A stretch of 64,000 bases of DNA from Luteibacter sp. dw_328. GTDB taxonomy: Bacteria > Pseudomonadota > Gammaproteobacteria > Xanthomonadales > Rhodanobacteraceae. Positions 1-8,580 of this stretch are shown piece by piece (position 1 is the stretch's first letter; each line of letters begins with the position of its first letter). The notes under the pieces are model-generated. The model saw only the letters and a list, made by a program, of their open reading frames with translations, searched no databases and was not told the DNA's origin. Made by a program: the position numbers and the translations under genes. The DNA lies in assembly GCF_018449605.1 (NCBI RefSeq), contig NZ_JAAVUW010000008.1, forward strand, positions 62,001 to 126,000, written 5' to 3'.

Positions 1-1089
1 GAACAGGCGGGTCATGGCCTTTGCCAGCATCACGTAGGAAAGTACGAACGACGCAATCTTGACCACGTCGCCCACCAGTTGCGGTGCGTAGAGCCCTTCG
101 GCCGACGTGAAGTCCGCACTGAAGAGAATCCGCGTCACCCAGTCGCGGGCCACGTACACCAGGGCGGCAAGCACGAGCACGACCGGCAGGATGTGCCGGT
201 AGGCATTACGCAACTCGCCGACCAGCGCTCCACGTTCACTGATCGAGGCGAGCTTTGGCAGGTAGTAGATATTGATCGCCGCGGTGAGGAACAGCAGGTA
301 GGCGTCCGACACCTTGCTCACGGCCTGCCAGTTGCCGACCTGTTGCCAGCCGAACTGGAGCGCGAGGTGATCGCGTACCGCGATGTTCACCAGCGGCGGA
401 AGCAAGGCCGAACTGATCGTCATCAACGAGAAGGCGGCGAGCCGGCCGTTCATTTCGCGATCGAAGCGCAGCCGCGGCAGGCTCTGGCGGAAGTACGGGC
501 TGCGCCACCACGAGGGAAGGGCCACGGCGAGCCACGCCAACTGGCCCAGGACGAGGGCGAGCAACGCGCCGTAGAGCTGGAAACGACTGGCCAGCCACGC
601 GGCCATGGCGATGCCGAGCACCGAACCGATCACCTGGATGAAAGCCAGGCGCCGCACGTCCATGAAACCATTGATCACGGCCAGCACGTAGTTCACGGCA
701 GCGATCCCCAGTTGGGCGACTGCGAGAACGCGGATAAGGCTCTCGAAACCGGCGTCGCCGAGAATCCAGACGGCCAACTGCCGGCTGAACACCAGTGCGG
801 CCAACCCCATCAGGCACGATGCGCAAAGCGCGTAAGAAAGCGCCGCGGCGAGCAGGCGCGAAAGGCGCTGCGGGTCGCCGCGATACTCGGCCACATACTT
901 GACGATGCCGGCGCTGATACCACCGCCGGCAAGCACCGCCAGCAGCGACATCAGGCTCATGAACTGCCCCAGCCGGCCGACGCCTTCGGGCCCGGCGAAC
1001 CATGCCACCAGCTTGATGACGACCAGGCCGGCCAGCAGCCGCGCGGCGGTGCCTATCGCTGAATAGAAACCGGCGCGCGCCAGGCTCAT
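1..1089 (-). CDS. Lipid-linked oligosaccharide flippase, WzxE-like (3' end outside window)
   Basis: Multi-pass inner-membrane protein of the polysaccharide transporter (MATE/PST) superfamily that would flip an undecaprenyl-linked oligosaccharide to the periplasm. Translation of the minus strand from ATG at 1089 starts [20 protein letters not shown] and continues open to the window edge, so the C-terminus is missing. Hydrophobic helices recur throughout, and stretches such as [20 protein letters not shown] and the [20 protein letters not shown] region resemble E. coli WzxE. Its ATG overlaps the stop of fdtB by 4 bp, so the two are translationally coupled. Together with fdtA and fdtB this suggests a glycan containing 3-amino-3,6-dideoxyhexose (O-antigen or an ECA-like polymer). 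The family is clear; the exact substrate is inferred from the neighbours. Confidence 0.85.
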   Translation of the reverse strand, partial: MSLARAGFYSAIGTAARLLAGLVVIKLVAWFAGPEGVGRLGQFMSLMSLLAVLAGGGISAGIVKYVAEYRGDPQRLSRLLAAALSYALCASCLMGLAALVFSRQLAVWILGDAGFESLIRVLAVAQLGIAAVNYVLAVINGFMDVRRLAFIQVIGSVLGIAMAAWLASRFQLYGALLALVLGQLAWLAVALPSWWRSPYFRQSLPRLRFDREMNGRLAAFSLMTISSALLPPLVNIAVRDHLALQFGWQQVGNWQAVSKVSDAYLLFLTAAINIYYLPKLASISERGALVGELRNAYRHILPVVLVLAALVYVARDWVTRILFSADFTSAEGLYAPQLVGDVVKIASFVLSYVMLAKAMTRLF

Positions 1090-2198
1090 GTCGACGGCCG
1101 GAAGCTCATGCACGCCCGAATGACGTGTTCGACCGCCTCGTCGCCGAGTGTCGGTCCGATCGGAAGACTCAGGACTTCGTCGTGCAGACACTCCGTCAGG
1201 GGCAAGCTCACAGGCAACGCTCCGGCATAGGCCGGCTGCCGGTGCGGCGCCTCGGGATAGTGAACCTGGGCATGGACACCCTCGGCCAGCAGGTGCGCCT
1301 GCAACGCATCGCGCTGGGCGCTGCGGACGACGAACAGGTGCCACGCGTGGCGTTCTTCGCTCGCGAGTGCCGGCAAGCCGATCGCGGGATGTCGGATCGA
1401 CGCGAGGTAGCGCCGTGCGATCGCCCGACGACGGGTGACATCCGCATCCACGTACTTGAGTTTCACGCGCAGCATCGCCGCCTGCATTTCGTCCAGCCGT
1501 GAATTCACGCCCTGGTAAAGATGGCGGTACTTCTCCAGCGACCCGTAGTTGCGCAACGCCGCGACACGCGTGGCGAGTTCGGCATCGGCGGTGACGACCG
1601 CGCCGCCGTCACCCAGCGCACCCAGGTTCTTGGCTGGAAAAAAGCTGAAGGCCGCGGCATCGCCGAAGGCTCCCGCACGACGCCCCGACCAGGTGGCGCC
1701 ATGGGCTTGCGCCGCGTCCTCGATCACCAGCAGGCCATGCCGGTGGGCGACGGCGGTGATGGCAGGCATATCGGCCAGTTGGCCATACAGGTGCACAGGC
1801 ATGATCGCGCGCGTCCGCGGTCCGATGGCCGCCTCGATGGCCGCGGGATCGAGATTGAAGGTGGACGGGTCTGGCTCGACGGCAACGGGTACCAGTCCGC
1901 TTTGCGTGATCGCGAGAAAACTCGCGATGAACGTATTGCCAGGAACAATCACCTCGTCGCCATCGGCTAACCGGCCGAGGGATTTGCAGGCACGAAGGAT
2001 CAGTGACAACGCATCCAGCCCATTGCCCACACCGACAGCGTGCGGCAGACCGCACCATCGAGCGAACTCGCTTTCGAAGGCGGCCAGTTCCTGGCCGAGC
2101 ACGTACCAGCCCGAGTCGATGACGCGCCCCGCGGCGGCCTTCAGTTCGTCGGCATGGCGTGCATTGATGGCACGCACATCGAGAAAAGGTACGTCCAT
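1086..2198 (-). CDS. fdtB: DegT/DnrJ/EryC1/StrS-family sugar aminotransferase, FdtB-like
   Basis: PLP-dependent transaminase of 370 aa, the normal size for the family. It would aminate C3 of a dTDP-3-keto-6-deoxyhexose. PLP-binding features are [10 protein letters not shown] (about 56-65), the [11 protein letters not shown] segment (158-168) and [15 protein letters not shown] with the likely Schiff-base lysine K190. It follows the 3,4-ketoisomerase gene fdtA after only 13 bp and overlaps the flippase gene by 4 bp. That order matches dTDP-Fuc3N/Qui3N pathways. No N-acetyltransferase (FdtC) is inside the window. WecE (4-amino transaminase) is an alternative, but the FdtA partner favours 3-amination. 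Confidence 0.85.
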   Translation of the reverse strand: MDVPFLDVRAINARHADELKAAAGRVIDSGWYVLGQELAAFESEFARWCGLPHAVGVGNGLDALSLILRACKSLGRLADGDEVIVPGNTFIASFLAITQSGLVPVAVEPDPSTFNLDPAAIEAAIGPRTRAIMPVHLYGQLADMPAITAVAHRHGLLVIEDAAQAHGATWSGRRAGAFGDAAAFSFFPAKNLGALGDGGAVVTADAELATRVAALRNYGSLEKYRHLYQGVNSRLDEMQAAMLRVKLKYVDADVTRRRAIARRYLASIRHPAIGLPALASEERHAWHLFVVRSAQRDALQAHLLAEGVHAQVHYPEAPHRQPAYAGALPVSLPLTECLHDEVLSLPIGPTLGDEAVEHVIRACMSFRPST

Positions 2199-2211
2199 TA
2201 CGCGGGCTTCG

Positions 2212-2637
2212 TCACAGGGCCAGCCCTTCCACGTAGCGCGTGCCCTGCACTTCCCGCAGGAACTGCGCGTAGTCGGTGATGTAGTCGGCGGGGTCGTAGA
2301 ACTGATCCGCCAGCACCATCAGGACGCAGTCGTCGCTGAAATCGTAGAGCTCGCGCCAGACCATGCTGCCCAGGAGCAGGCCTTGCGTGGGATCGTCGAG
2401 CACGACGGTCGCCGGACCGGTGCCGTCGTCAAGCAACAGCGTGACCGAGCCCCGCACGGGCACCGCCAGCTGCGTGAGGTGGCGATGGGCATGTTGACCG
2501 CGATGCACATCCGGCGTGTTGGCGAATATGTAGTACACCCGCCGGATTTCGAACGGCACGTTCCGGTTCTGCTCCAGGGAAACGAGCATGCCCCGGCTAT
2601 CGCCGTGCTTCTGTAACTGGATTCGCTCGATTTCCAT
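2212..2637 (-). CDS. fdtA: dTDP-4-keto-6-deoxyglucose 3,4-ketoisomerase (WxcM/FdtA family)
   Basis: Single cupin domain of 141 aa from ATG 2637 ([20 protein letters not shown]). It moves the keto group of dTDP-4-keto-6-deoxyglucose from C4 to C3, giving the substrate of the aminotransferase. The cupin histidines lie in [10 protein letters not shown] (H45, H49, H51), the catalytic region known for FdtA/QdtA. An in-frame start 99 bp further upstream is possible, but the family starts where I place it. First gene of the fdtA-fdtB-wzx set. FdtA (galacto product) and QdtA (gluco product) cannot be told apart by eye. Confidence 0.83.
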   Translation of the reverse strand: MEIERIQLQKHGDSRGMLVSLEQNRNVPFEIRRVYYIFANTPDVHRGQHAHRHLTQLAVPVRGSVTLLLDDGTGPATVVLDDPTQGLLLGSMVWRELYDFSDDCVLMVLADQFYDPADYITDYAQFLREVQGTRYVEGLAL

Positions 2638-2774
2638 GGTGTCGGCCAGGCACTGTTTCGTTGATGGCGTCGTACGAACTTGAGTGCCGGCCCTGTCACC
2701 AAAGGTTGCGGCAACCTTCCGCCGCCCACGCGGCACTCAATCGCATTGGCAGCGATGTGAAGGGCAGCTCGGGC

Positions 2775-3383
2775 ATGGGACTGAATCCACTGACACCGTT
2801 GAGAGGCGGTCCCGTGAGGGGCAAACCGGCAAGGGGCTCGGGCCAGGCTGCCCTGACACCCCTGCCGCGACGGCTGCGCGTCATGCACTGGCTAACGGTG
2901 ATCTGCGTGGTGATGGCAGCCGCTTTCATCCTCACCCGTGACCAGCTCGATGGACGCAACGTGCGCCTGTGGTTGCTGGAGGGGCACCGCCACTTCGGCC
3001 TGTTCGTACTCGCGCTGTTCGTCATCCGCGTGTTCGTTCGCCTGCGGGTCGGCAAACTGCCCTCGTCAGGTGAGGCTCCCTGGCCCATGCGCGCCGCCGC
3101 CGGCCTGACCCATATCGCCCTCTACGCCCTGCTGGTCACCCTGCCCCTGCTCGGCTGGGCGCTGAGCAGCGCGGAAGGCAAACCCGTGCATCTCTTCGGC
3201 GCCACGCTGCCCAACTTCGTGGCGGCCGACGAAGACCTCGCCGACACCCTGCAGACCTGGCACCTCAATGCCGCCTGGGTGCTGCTGGGACTGGTGTGCC
3301 TGCATATCGCCGCCGCGCTCTGGCACCACTTCGTCATGCGCGACGGCGTGCTCCGCCGGATGTGGCCCAAACGCCGTCGCTGA
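2775..3383 (+). CDS. Cytochrome b561-family protein
   Basis: About 202 aa, four predicted membrane helices, ATG at 2775 preceded by AGGG. Histidines suited to axial haem b ligation lie in MHW (helix 1), EGHRHFG, LTHIALY and the last helix LVCLHIAAALWHH. Proteins of this family pass electrons between quinol or periplasmic donors and acceptors in the inner membrane. An in-frame GTG/ATG region upstream (2661) would add a basic, non-conserved extension. It heads a plus-strand block with an outer-membrane cytochrome-porin 23 bp downstream and a soluble cytochrome c, so it is a plausible inner-membrane terminus of that chain. Confidence 0.85.
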   Translation: MGLNPLTPLRGGPVRGKPARGSGQAALTPLPRRLRVMHWLTVICVVMAAAFILTRDQLDGRNVRLWLLEGHRHFGLFVLALFVIRVFVRLRVGKLPSSGEAPWPMRAAAGLTHIALYALLVTLPLLGWALSSAEGKPVHLFGATLPNFVAADEDLADTLQTWHLNAAWVLLGLVCLHIAAALWHHFVMRDGVLRRMWPKRRR

Positions 3384-3406
3384 CCACACGAAAACAAGGA
3401 ACTGTC

Positions 3407-4750
3407 ATGTTGTCCCATCTGATCCGACGCGTTGCCCGCTGGGCTCGCTCAGCACATCTTGGCTGGGCCGTCGCGGCACTGCTGATGCTCGCCAGCACGG
3501 CCGCCCAGGCGATTCCCGCCTATGCGCGGCAGACCGGCTCGGCGTGTGCCGATTGCCACGCCGGTTCGTATGGTCCGCAACTCACGCCCTACGGCATGCG
3601 CTTCAAGCTCAACGGCTATACCGACACCGACGGCAAGGGCTTCAAAGTGCCGGTATCGGGCCAGCTGAAGGAAACCTACACGAATCCGGCGACGGGCAAG
3701 AGCACGACGGACCTTACCGAGGGTGACCTCTATGTGGCCGGACGCCTTACCGACCAGATCGGCGGCTTCGTGAAGGTCGAGGCCGATCGCACCGGACACG
3801 ACACGTACAACACGCGGTTGAGCAACGTGGACCTGCGCTTCGTCGCCAAGGAGCTGAAGCTCGGCGGCAAGGACCTCACCCTGGGTGTGAGCGTCAACAA
3901 CAGCCCGGGCTTCCAGGATCCCATCGCGGCGTTGCCGAATGCCTCGTTCATCTCGCCGGTCGGCGTGACCGGCTCGCTGCTGAGTCTCGCCACCCCGAAC
4001 GCACCGACAGACCGCGTGATCGGCGCGACGATGTACGCCCTCTACGACCAGAACTGGTATAGCGAAGTGGGCACCTACCGCTCCCTGCCCACGTCGACCC
4101 AGGATCACCTCGGATACAACATCGCCAGCGACCCCGGCAAGCTGCACGACACGGGCTATTTCCGCTTCGCATACATGAAGGACATGAAGAAGCAATTCTT
4201 CTCGGCCGGTGTCGTTGCACTGACCACACATCGGTCGCTGCCGAGGTCCGGGCCCAGCGACAACCTGACCGATCTCGGCTACGACCTCACGTACCAATAC
4301 CTCGGCAACCGCGAACACATCCTCCAGCTGGCCTACGTCAACATCCTCGAGCAGCGTCACTACGGGGCGGATCTGTTCGGACCCGGCGGCATCGCCGCGC
4401 CGAACCGCGGTGATGTCCGCGACCAGACGCTCAGCGCCACCTATACGTTCCACCAGACCTACAGCCTCTCGGTGTCGCACATGCTCAGCACCGGCACCCG
4501 CGACGACGTGCGCTACCCGCCCTTCGGTGACCCGGACGCCACCAGCAACGTCATCACGCTGTTCTGGGCGCCGTTCGGCAAGGACGATTCGTACACCACC
4601 ATCGCCAACCTGAAGCTCGCTGCCACCTGGTATCGCATCACGAATTTCAATGGTCGCGGGCACAACATCTTCGGCGCTCCCCCCGGCGCCCAACCTATCA
4701 ATGCAGGAGATCTGAATGCATTCACCCTTTCCACCAGCCTCGCGTTCTGA
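3407..4750 (+). CDS. Fused monohaem cytochrome-porin, Cyc2-like outer-membrane protein
   Basis: 447 aa with a signal peptide ending near QA-IPAY. It has one haem c motif, CADCH (C47, C50, H51), inside IPAYARQTGSACADCH, followed by the PQLTPYGMRFKLNGYT segment. This matches what I know of the N-terminal signature of Cyc2, the outer-membrane Fe(II) oxidase of iron-oxidising bacteria, in which a short cytochrome domain is fused to a beta-barrel. The remaining roughly 380 residues alternate short amphipathic strands and end in Phe (STSLAF), as in barrels. Start chosen at ATG 3407 behind AAGGA. The next gene overlaps its 3' end by 35 bp. Cyc2 homologues also occur in bacteria not known to oxidise iron, so Fe(II) as substrate is a hypothesis. 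Confidence 0.75.
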   Translation: MLSHLIRRVARWARSAHLGWAVAALLMLASTAAQAIPAYARQTGSACADCHAGSYGPQLTPYGMRFKLNGYTDTDGKGFKVPVSGQLKETYTNPATGKSTTDLTEGDLYVAGRLTDQIGGFVKVEADRTGHDTYNTRLSNVDLRFVAKELKLGGKDLTLGVSVNNSPGFQDPIAALPNASFISPVGVTGSLLSLATPNAPTDRVIGATMYALYDQNWYSEVGTYRSLPTSTQDHLGYNIASDPGKLHDTGYFRFAYMKDMKKQFFSAGVVALTTHRSLPRSGPSDNLTDLGYDLTYQYLGNREHILQLAYVNILEQRHYGADLFGPGGIAAPNRGDVRDQTLSATYTFHQTYSLSVSHMLSTGTRDDVRYPPFGDPDATSNVITLFWAPFGKDDSYTTIANLKLAATWYRITNFNGRGHNIFGAPPGAQPINAGDLNAFTLSTSLAF

Positions 4751-5144
4751 GGCTCACCGCGGCCGCTGGCTGCACGGGGTTGCGCTGGCCGGGCTGGCCC
4801 TCGGCTGGCTCGCGGCTTCCCCCGCCGTTCGGGCCGGTGACGCGACAGCCGGTGCCGATGTCTTCAAGTCCGAATGCGCCGAGTGCCATACCGTGAAGGA
4901 GGGCCGCAACAAGAAAGGCCCCAGCCTCTTCGGTATCGTCGGGCGGCAGTCGGGCAGCATCGCCGACTACAGCTACTCCGATGCGCTCAAGCAGGCGAAC
5001 TGGACGTGGACCGCGGACAAACTCCACTGGTACCTGTCCCAACCGGCCAAACAGGCCAATCCAGGCACGAAGATGAAATACGATGGACTCACTGACGCCA
5101 AGCAGCTGGACGATCTCCTGTCTTACCTGAGCAGCGTGCACTGA
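4716..5144 (+). CDS. Periplasmic class I c-type cytochrome
   Basis: 142 aa. An N-terminal signal peptide (about 1-40, cleavage after AVRA) is followed by a single haem domain with CAECH (C54, C57, H58). The probable distal ligand is M120 in NPGTKMKY, the usual spacing for c550/c2-type proteins. ATG 4716 has AGGAGA just upstream and lies inside the end of the cytochrome-porin gene in another frame, so translation is probably coupled. It would shuttle electrons across the periplasm between the outer-membrane cytochrome-porin and inner-membrane carriers such as the b561. Confidence 0.9.
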   Translation: MHSPFPPASRSEAHRGRWLHGVALAGLALGWLAASPAVRAGDATAGADVFKSECAECHTVKEGRNKKGPSLFGIVGRQSGSIADYSYSDALKQANWTWTADKLHWYLSQPAKQANPGTKMKYDGLTDAKQLDDLLSYLSSVH

Positions 5145-5165
5145 CGACATCTGTATGACGACGTG

Positions 5166-5945
5166 ATGCGGCAAAGCCACCCCGGGTCCACACACAGGGG
5201 TATGCGGTCGGCACGGTGGTTCGCCACCCTGCCGACGGGTACCTGTGTGCGGCTCGGTATCGTTGTGTCGGCGCTACTGCTCGGCACTTACGGGGTGGCT
5301 GCGCACGCGCAATCGTCGAGTTTTGGCGGGGTGGTCGCGGTCAGCAACCAACTCGTCGATCGCGGGCTGGCGGTCACGCCCAAAACCCCTGTCCTCCAGG
5401 GCGCCCTTTCCTGGACGACGCCCTCGGGCTGGTCGCTCGGCCTTTCGGCCAGCACCGAAACGCGCGCACCGGGGAAGATCGTCGAGGCCCTGGCCCAGGC
5501 CTCGTATGCGTGGTCGCTGTCCGCCGACTGGCAGATGCAGACGAGTCTGCTCTATTACCGCTACGGCAACGATTCCCACTGGCGCATCTACGATCGTGTG
5601 GAACTGGGCGCCAGCTGGATCTACCGCGACGTCCTCACCGTCGGCGTCTCTGCGGCCCAGCTCGTTCATACGGGCGGTCGCGGACCGCGCGGGGCCGCCG
5701 ATATCGGCTTCCGCTGGCCGCTGGCCTGGAAGCTTGCGGTGTCGGCCGGTGTCGGCACGGCCCAGTACCTCATTCCGCCCTACAACCGCGACTATCCTCG
5801 CTACCAATACGGGCATGCCGGCCTCATATGGGAGAGTGAAAGGTGGCGGGTCGAGCTCAATCACATCATGACCCGGCACGCACCGCGGCCTGACGGGTCT
5901 CCCGCGGTCTCACCGTGGAATGCGACTGTCTCGCGCTCGTTCTGA
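5166..5945 (+). CDS. Outer-membrane beta-barrel protein, TorF-like putative porin
   Basis: About 259 aa with a signal sequence ending at AAHAQ, then alternating aromatic/hydrophobic strands and a terminal Phe (NATVSRSF), which fits a small outer-membrane barrel. The start is uncertain: GTG 5163, ATG 5166 and ATG 5202 are in frame, none has a clear ribosome site, and 5202 gives the most normal signal peptide. It lies 21 bp after the cytochrome c gene and so probably belongs to the same transcript. I cannot assign a ligand. Confidence 0.65.
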   Translation: MRQSHPGSTHRGMRSARWFATLPTGTCVRLGIVVSALLLGTYGVAAHAQSSSFGGVVAVSNQLVDRGLAVTPKTPVLQGALSWTTPSGWSLGLSASTETRAPGKIVEALAQASYAWSLSADWQMQTSLLYYRYGNDSHWRIYDRVELGASWIYRDVLTVGVSAAQLVHTGGRGPRGAADIGFRWPLAWKLAVSAGVGTAQYLIPPYNRDYPRYQYGHAGLIWESERWRVELNHIMTRHAPRPDGSPAVSPWNATVSRSF

Positions 5946-6011
5946 GCCAGCGCAACCTTTCCCCTCTAAAGGGGTACTCACGCTGGCCTCCCGACTTGCT
6001 CCGACGAAACC

Positions 6012-6596
6012 ATGAATGACGCGGACACCGACGCCGACACCACCGACCGCCTCCTGCTGCAACGGATGGCGGCGGGCGACCGCACGGCACTCAGCGTGCT
6101 CTACCGCAGCTACCACGGGCGCTTGTCCCGTTTTCTGTCGCGCCTGACACGCCGCGCGGACATCATCGAGGAAGTCATCAACGACTGCCTGTGGATCACC
6201 TGGCAGAAAGCCGGCAGTTTCCACGGCGACTCGCGCGTCTCCACCTGGATCATGGGCATCGCCTACCGGTGTGGACTCAAGGCGCTGCGCCAGCATGGCA
6301 GCGAACCGGTGGATGAGGATTCGGTCCCCGAAGATCGCATGCCCTCCCACGATCCCGATGAAGACCGTGAACTGCGCGACTGGCTGGGCAAGGGGCTGGA
6401 CCGCCTCACGGCAGACCAGCGGGTCGTGGTCGAACTCGTTTACGGCGTCGGCCACAGCCTGGACGACGTCGCCGTCATCATGCAGTGCCCGGTCGGCACC
6501 GTGAAAGCACGCCTGTTCCACGCCCGCGTGAAACTGCGTAACGTGCTTCCGGGCCTTGCCGGTGTCACATCCGCTACAAAGGAGAATGCGCCATGA
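6012..6596 (+). CDS. ECF-family RNA polymerase sigma factor
   Basis: 194 aa with sigma region 2 (about 30-95, including VLYRSYHGRL, DIIEEVINDCLWITWQ and STWIMGIAYRCGLKAL) and region 4 (about 125-180, LDRLTADQRVVVELVYGVGH then a helix-turn-helix around VIMQCPVGTVKARLFHAR). Region 3 is absent, as in ECF factors. Its stop overlaps the ATG of the anti-sigma gene by 4 bp, and that gene in turn overlaps a subtilase gene. An AACCTTT-N-TACTC arrangement at 5954-5979 could be an autoregulated ECF promoter, but this is weak. The target regulon is unknown; the cytochrome block just upstream is a candidate. Confidence 0.93.
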   Translation: MNDADTDADTTDRLLLQRMAAGDRTALSVLYRSYHGRLSRFLSRLTRRADIIEEVINDCLWITWQKAGSFHGDSRVSTWIMGIAYRCGLKALRQHGSEPVDEDSVPEDRMPSHDPDEDRELRDWLGKGLDRLTADQRVVVELVYGVGHSLDDVAVIMQCPVGTVKARLFHARVKLRNVLPGLAGVTSATKENAP

Positions 6597-7231
6597 GGAT
6601 GCCGACGGATACCGGCCGCGATTGCGCCCGCGCCTGGGAAGCCATGCCCTGGGTACTCCAGGACAGCGCGGCTCAGGAACAGACCGAGTGGCTGATGAGC
6701 CATCTGTCCGAATGCGATGGCTGCCGCGCCGAATTCGAACAGCAGAAGCGCCTGCGCCTGGCGATGTCGCTGCCGGCGGATGTGTCCATCGATCCCGAAC
6801 TCGGCCTGCGCCGACTGCTCGCCCGCATCGATGCGCCGGTGATGGAGACCGCGCCCTCACGCGGCGCCGGCGGGAGCTGGCTGACCCGTGCACTGGTGGC
6901 GGCGGTCCTCATCCAGGCGGTCGGGCTGGGTACGCTGGGCGCCCGGTTCTGGGCCGAAGGCACGCCGCAGCCGGCCTACCGCACCTTGAGCCAGGAGGCT
7001 GCGCACGTGCCGGCGGGTGCCATACACGTCGTTCCCGATACCGGCATGAAGCTCGCCGACTGGAACACGTTGCTCCGTTCGATGCAGTTGCAGGTGATCG
7101 GTGGCCCGAATGACGTGGGCGCGTACACGGTCATGCCTGCGGGCGGTGCCGCGGCATCGACCCAGGTGGTGCAGCGCCTGCGCACGGCGCATGGTGTGCG
7201 CCTCGCCGAGCCGGTGAACGCCAGTCCATGA
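6593..7231 (+). CDS. Membrane anti-sigma factor with propeptide-like periplasmic tail
   Basis: 212 aa. The cytoplasmic N-terminus has a zinc anti-sigma (ZAS) motif HLSECDGC (H37, C41, C44). One membrane helix lies at about 98-117 (LTRALVAAVLIQAVGLGTLG), followed by a periplasmic part of about 95 residues. The final 50 residues (about 158-209, including LQVIGGPNDVGAYTV and VVQRLRTAHGVRLAEPV) resemble the propeptide-like segment of the adjacent subtilase (LIAALQKDERVQLAQPL) in hydrophobic pattern and in the closing V-x-LA-x-P. The ATG overlaps the sigma stop, and the stop overlaps the protease start. It should hold the sigma factor inactive until a periplasmic signal releases it. Confidence 0.88.
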   Translation: MRMPTDTGRDCARAWEAMPWVLQDSAAQEQTEWLMSHLSECDGCRAEFEQQKRLRLAMSLPADVSIDPELGLRRLLARIDAPVMETAPSRGAGGSWLTRALVAAVLIQAVGLGTLGARFWAEGTPQPAYRTLSQEAAHVPAGAIHVVPDTGMKLADWNTLLRSMQLQVIGGPNDVGAYTVMPAGGAAASTQVVQRLRTAHGVRLAEPVNASP

Positions 7232-8526
7232 AGATCGGGGTCGCCGCGCTGTTGGGGCTGCTCGTAACGCTGTCGGCGTGCGCGCCGGCACGGCCCCTTC
7301 CGTCGATCGATTCGAGCGTGAACGCGACGCCGGCTAGCGCGGTCGATCGCATGGACAGCCGTCGTGACATCGTGCTCGCGGTAGCCAATCCGCTCGCGCC
7401 CGCCTCGACCCACGCCGGCTCCAGCCTGCTCGGCTACGCCCCTTCCGCGCACTACGGTGCAGGCCAACGGGCCGTCTCCGAACTCACGGACCTGAAAAAA
7501 CGCTACGGCCTGCAGGAAGTGAGCGGCTGGCCGATCAAGGCCCTCGACCTTTACTGCGTCGTGCTCCATCCGGAGCCGGGTGTCGATCGCGATGCGCTGA
7601 TCGCCGCCCTGCAGAAGGACGAGCGCGTGCAGCTTGCGCAGCCGCTGCAGGATTACTCGGTGTACTCCACCGACACCGGCGACGCGCACAAGTACAACGA
7701 TCCCTACGCCGACCTGCAGCGCGGTTTCGTGGAGACCGACGCTGCCCTGGCGCACAACGCGAGCCAGGGCGAAGGGGTTCGTGTCGCCATCGTCGATACC
7801 GGCGTGGACATGACCCACCCGGACCTGCGCGGCCACATCGGCGATACCCGCAACGTCGTGGACGATGACACCTCCGCCTTCGACCACGACAGCCACGGGA
7901 CCGAAGTCGCCGGCATCATCGCCGCCATCGGCGACAACCACCAGGGCATGGTCGGCATCGCGCCCAAGGCCAGGCTAAGCGTCTACAAGGCCTGCTGGTA
8001 TCCCCCCGAATCGCAAGGTGGCGCGCGCTGCAACTCGTTCACCCTGGCCAAGGCACTGGCTGCGGTGAACGATACCGACGCGCGCATCGTCAACCTTAGC
8101 CTGGGTGGTCCCGCCGACCCGCTACTGACCCGGCTTCTCGCCAAGATCCTCAGCGAAGGCCGCATCGTCATTACGGCCATGCCACCGGATGGCAAGCTGA
8201 GCGGCTTCCCCGACGGGGCGCCCGGCGTCATTGTTGTGCGCACCAGTGCCACGACGCCTGCACCACCCGGCGTCGTCAGCGCCCCCGGCAACGACATCCT
8301 GACCACCCAACCCGGTGGCGGCTACGACTTCAGCTCCGGCTCCTCCATGGCCACCGCCCACGTCAGTGGCATCGTCGCCCTGATGCTCGCCCTGGCGCCG
8401 GGGCTCGACCCCGCCTCGATCCACGCCATTCTGCTGAGCAGCAGTGCGACCAAGCACGGGATGCTGGAAGTGAATGCCGCGGGCGCTGTCGCTGCCCTGA
8501 AGAAGAGCGGCAAAGCCCCTCGCTGA
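7228..8526 (+). CDS. S8 (subtilisin-like) serine peptidase lipoprotein
   Basis: 432 aa. The lipobox LSAC (C18) implies lipidation. Residues about 85-141 look like an I9-type inhibitor propeptide, and about 180-425 form the subtilase domain. The triad is D190 (VDTGVD), H223 (DSHGTEVAG) and S373 (SGSSMATAHVSG). Where most subtilases have the oxyanion-hole Asn in an AGN-x-G motif, this protein reads ITAMPPDGK, so that Asn seems to be missing. Third gene of an overlapping sigma/anti-sigma/protease operon, which argues for a role in sensing or in cleaving the anti-sigma factor rather than in nutrition. Peptidase family is certain; activity and partner are inference. Confidence 0.9.
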   Translation: MKIGVAALLGLLVTLSACAPARPLPSIDSSVNATPASAVDRMDSRRDIVLAVANPLAPASTHAGSSLLGYAPSAHYGAGQRAVSELTDLKKRYGLQEVSGWPIKALDLYCVVLHPEPGVDRDALIAALQKDERVQLAQPLQDYSVYSTDTGDAHKYNDPYADLQRGFVETDAALAHNASQGEGVRVAIVDTGVDMTHPDLRGHIGDTRNVVDDDTSAFDHDSHGTEVAGIIAAIGDNHQGMVGIAPKARLSVYKACWYPPESQGGARCNSFTLAKALAAVNDTDARIVNLSLGGPADPLLTRLLAKILSEGRIVITAMPPDGKLSGFPDGAPGVIVVRTSATTPAPPGVVSAPGNDILTTQPGGGYDFSSGSSMATAHVSGIVALMLALAPGLDPASIHAILLSSSATKHGMLEVNAAGAVAALKKSGKAPR

Positions 8527-8568
8527 GCCTGCGTCAGAGCCCCCGACACCCTGCTGTCGCGGATCGCG

Positions 8569-8574
8569 TAAAAT
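8569..8574 (+). promoter_or_regulatory. Candidate -10 element of a leaderless dusB transcript
   Basis: TAAAAT ends 6 bp before the dusB ATG, so transcription would begin at or next to the start codon and give a leaderless mRNA. No Shine-Dalgarno sequence is visible before dusB. No good -35 hexamer is at the right distance. Confidence 0.35.
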
Positions 8575-8580
8575 CGCCCC

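Noticed and set aside
3449-4693. Minus-strand frame of 414 codons opposite the cytochrome-porin gene
   Set aside because: The plus-strand frame has signal peptide, haem motif and ribosome site; this one has none.
5961-5974. CCCCT-CTAA-AGGGG as terminator of the cytochrome block
   Set aside because: The stem is only 5 bp and not followed by a T-run; it may simply be part of the sigma-factor promoter region.
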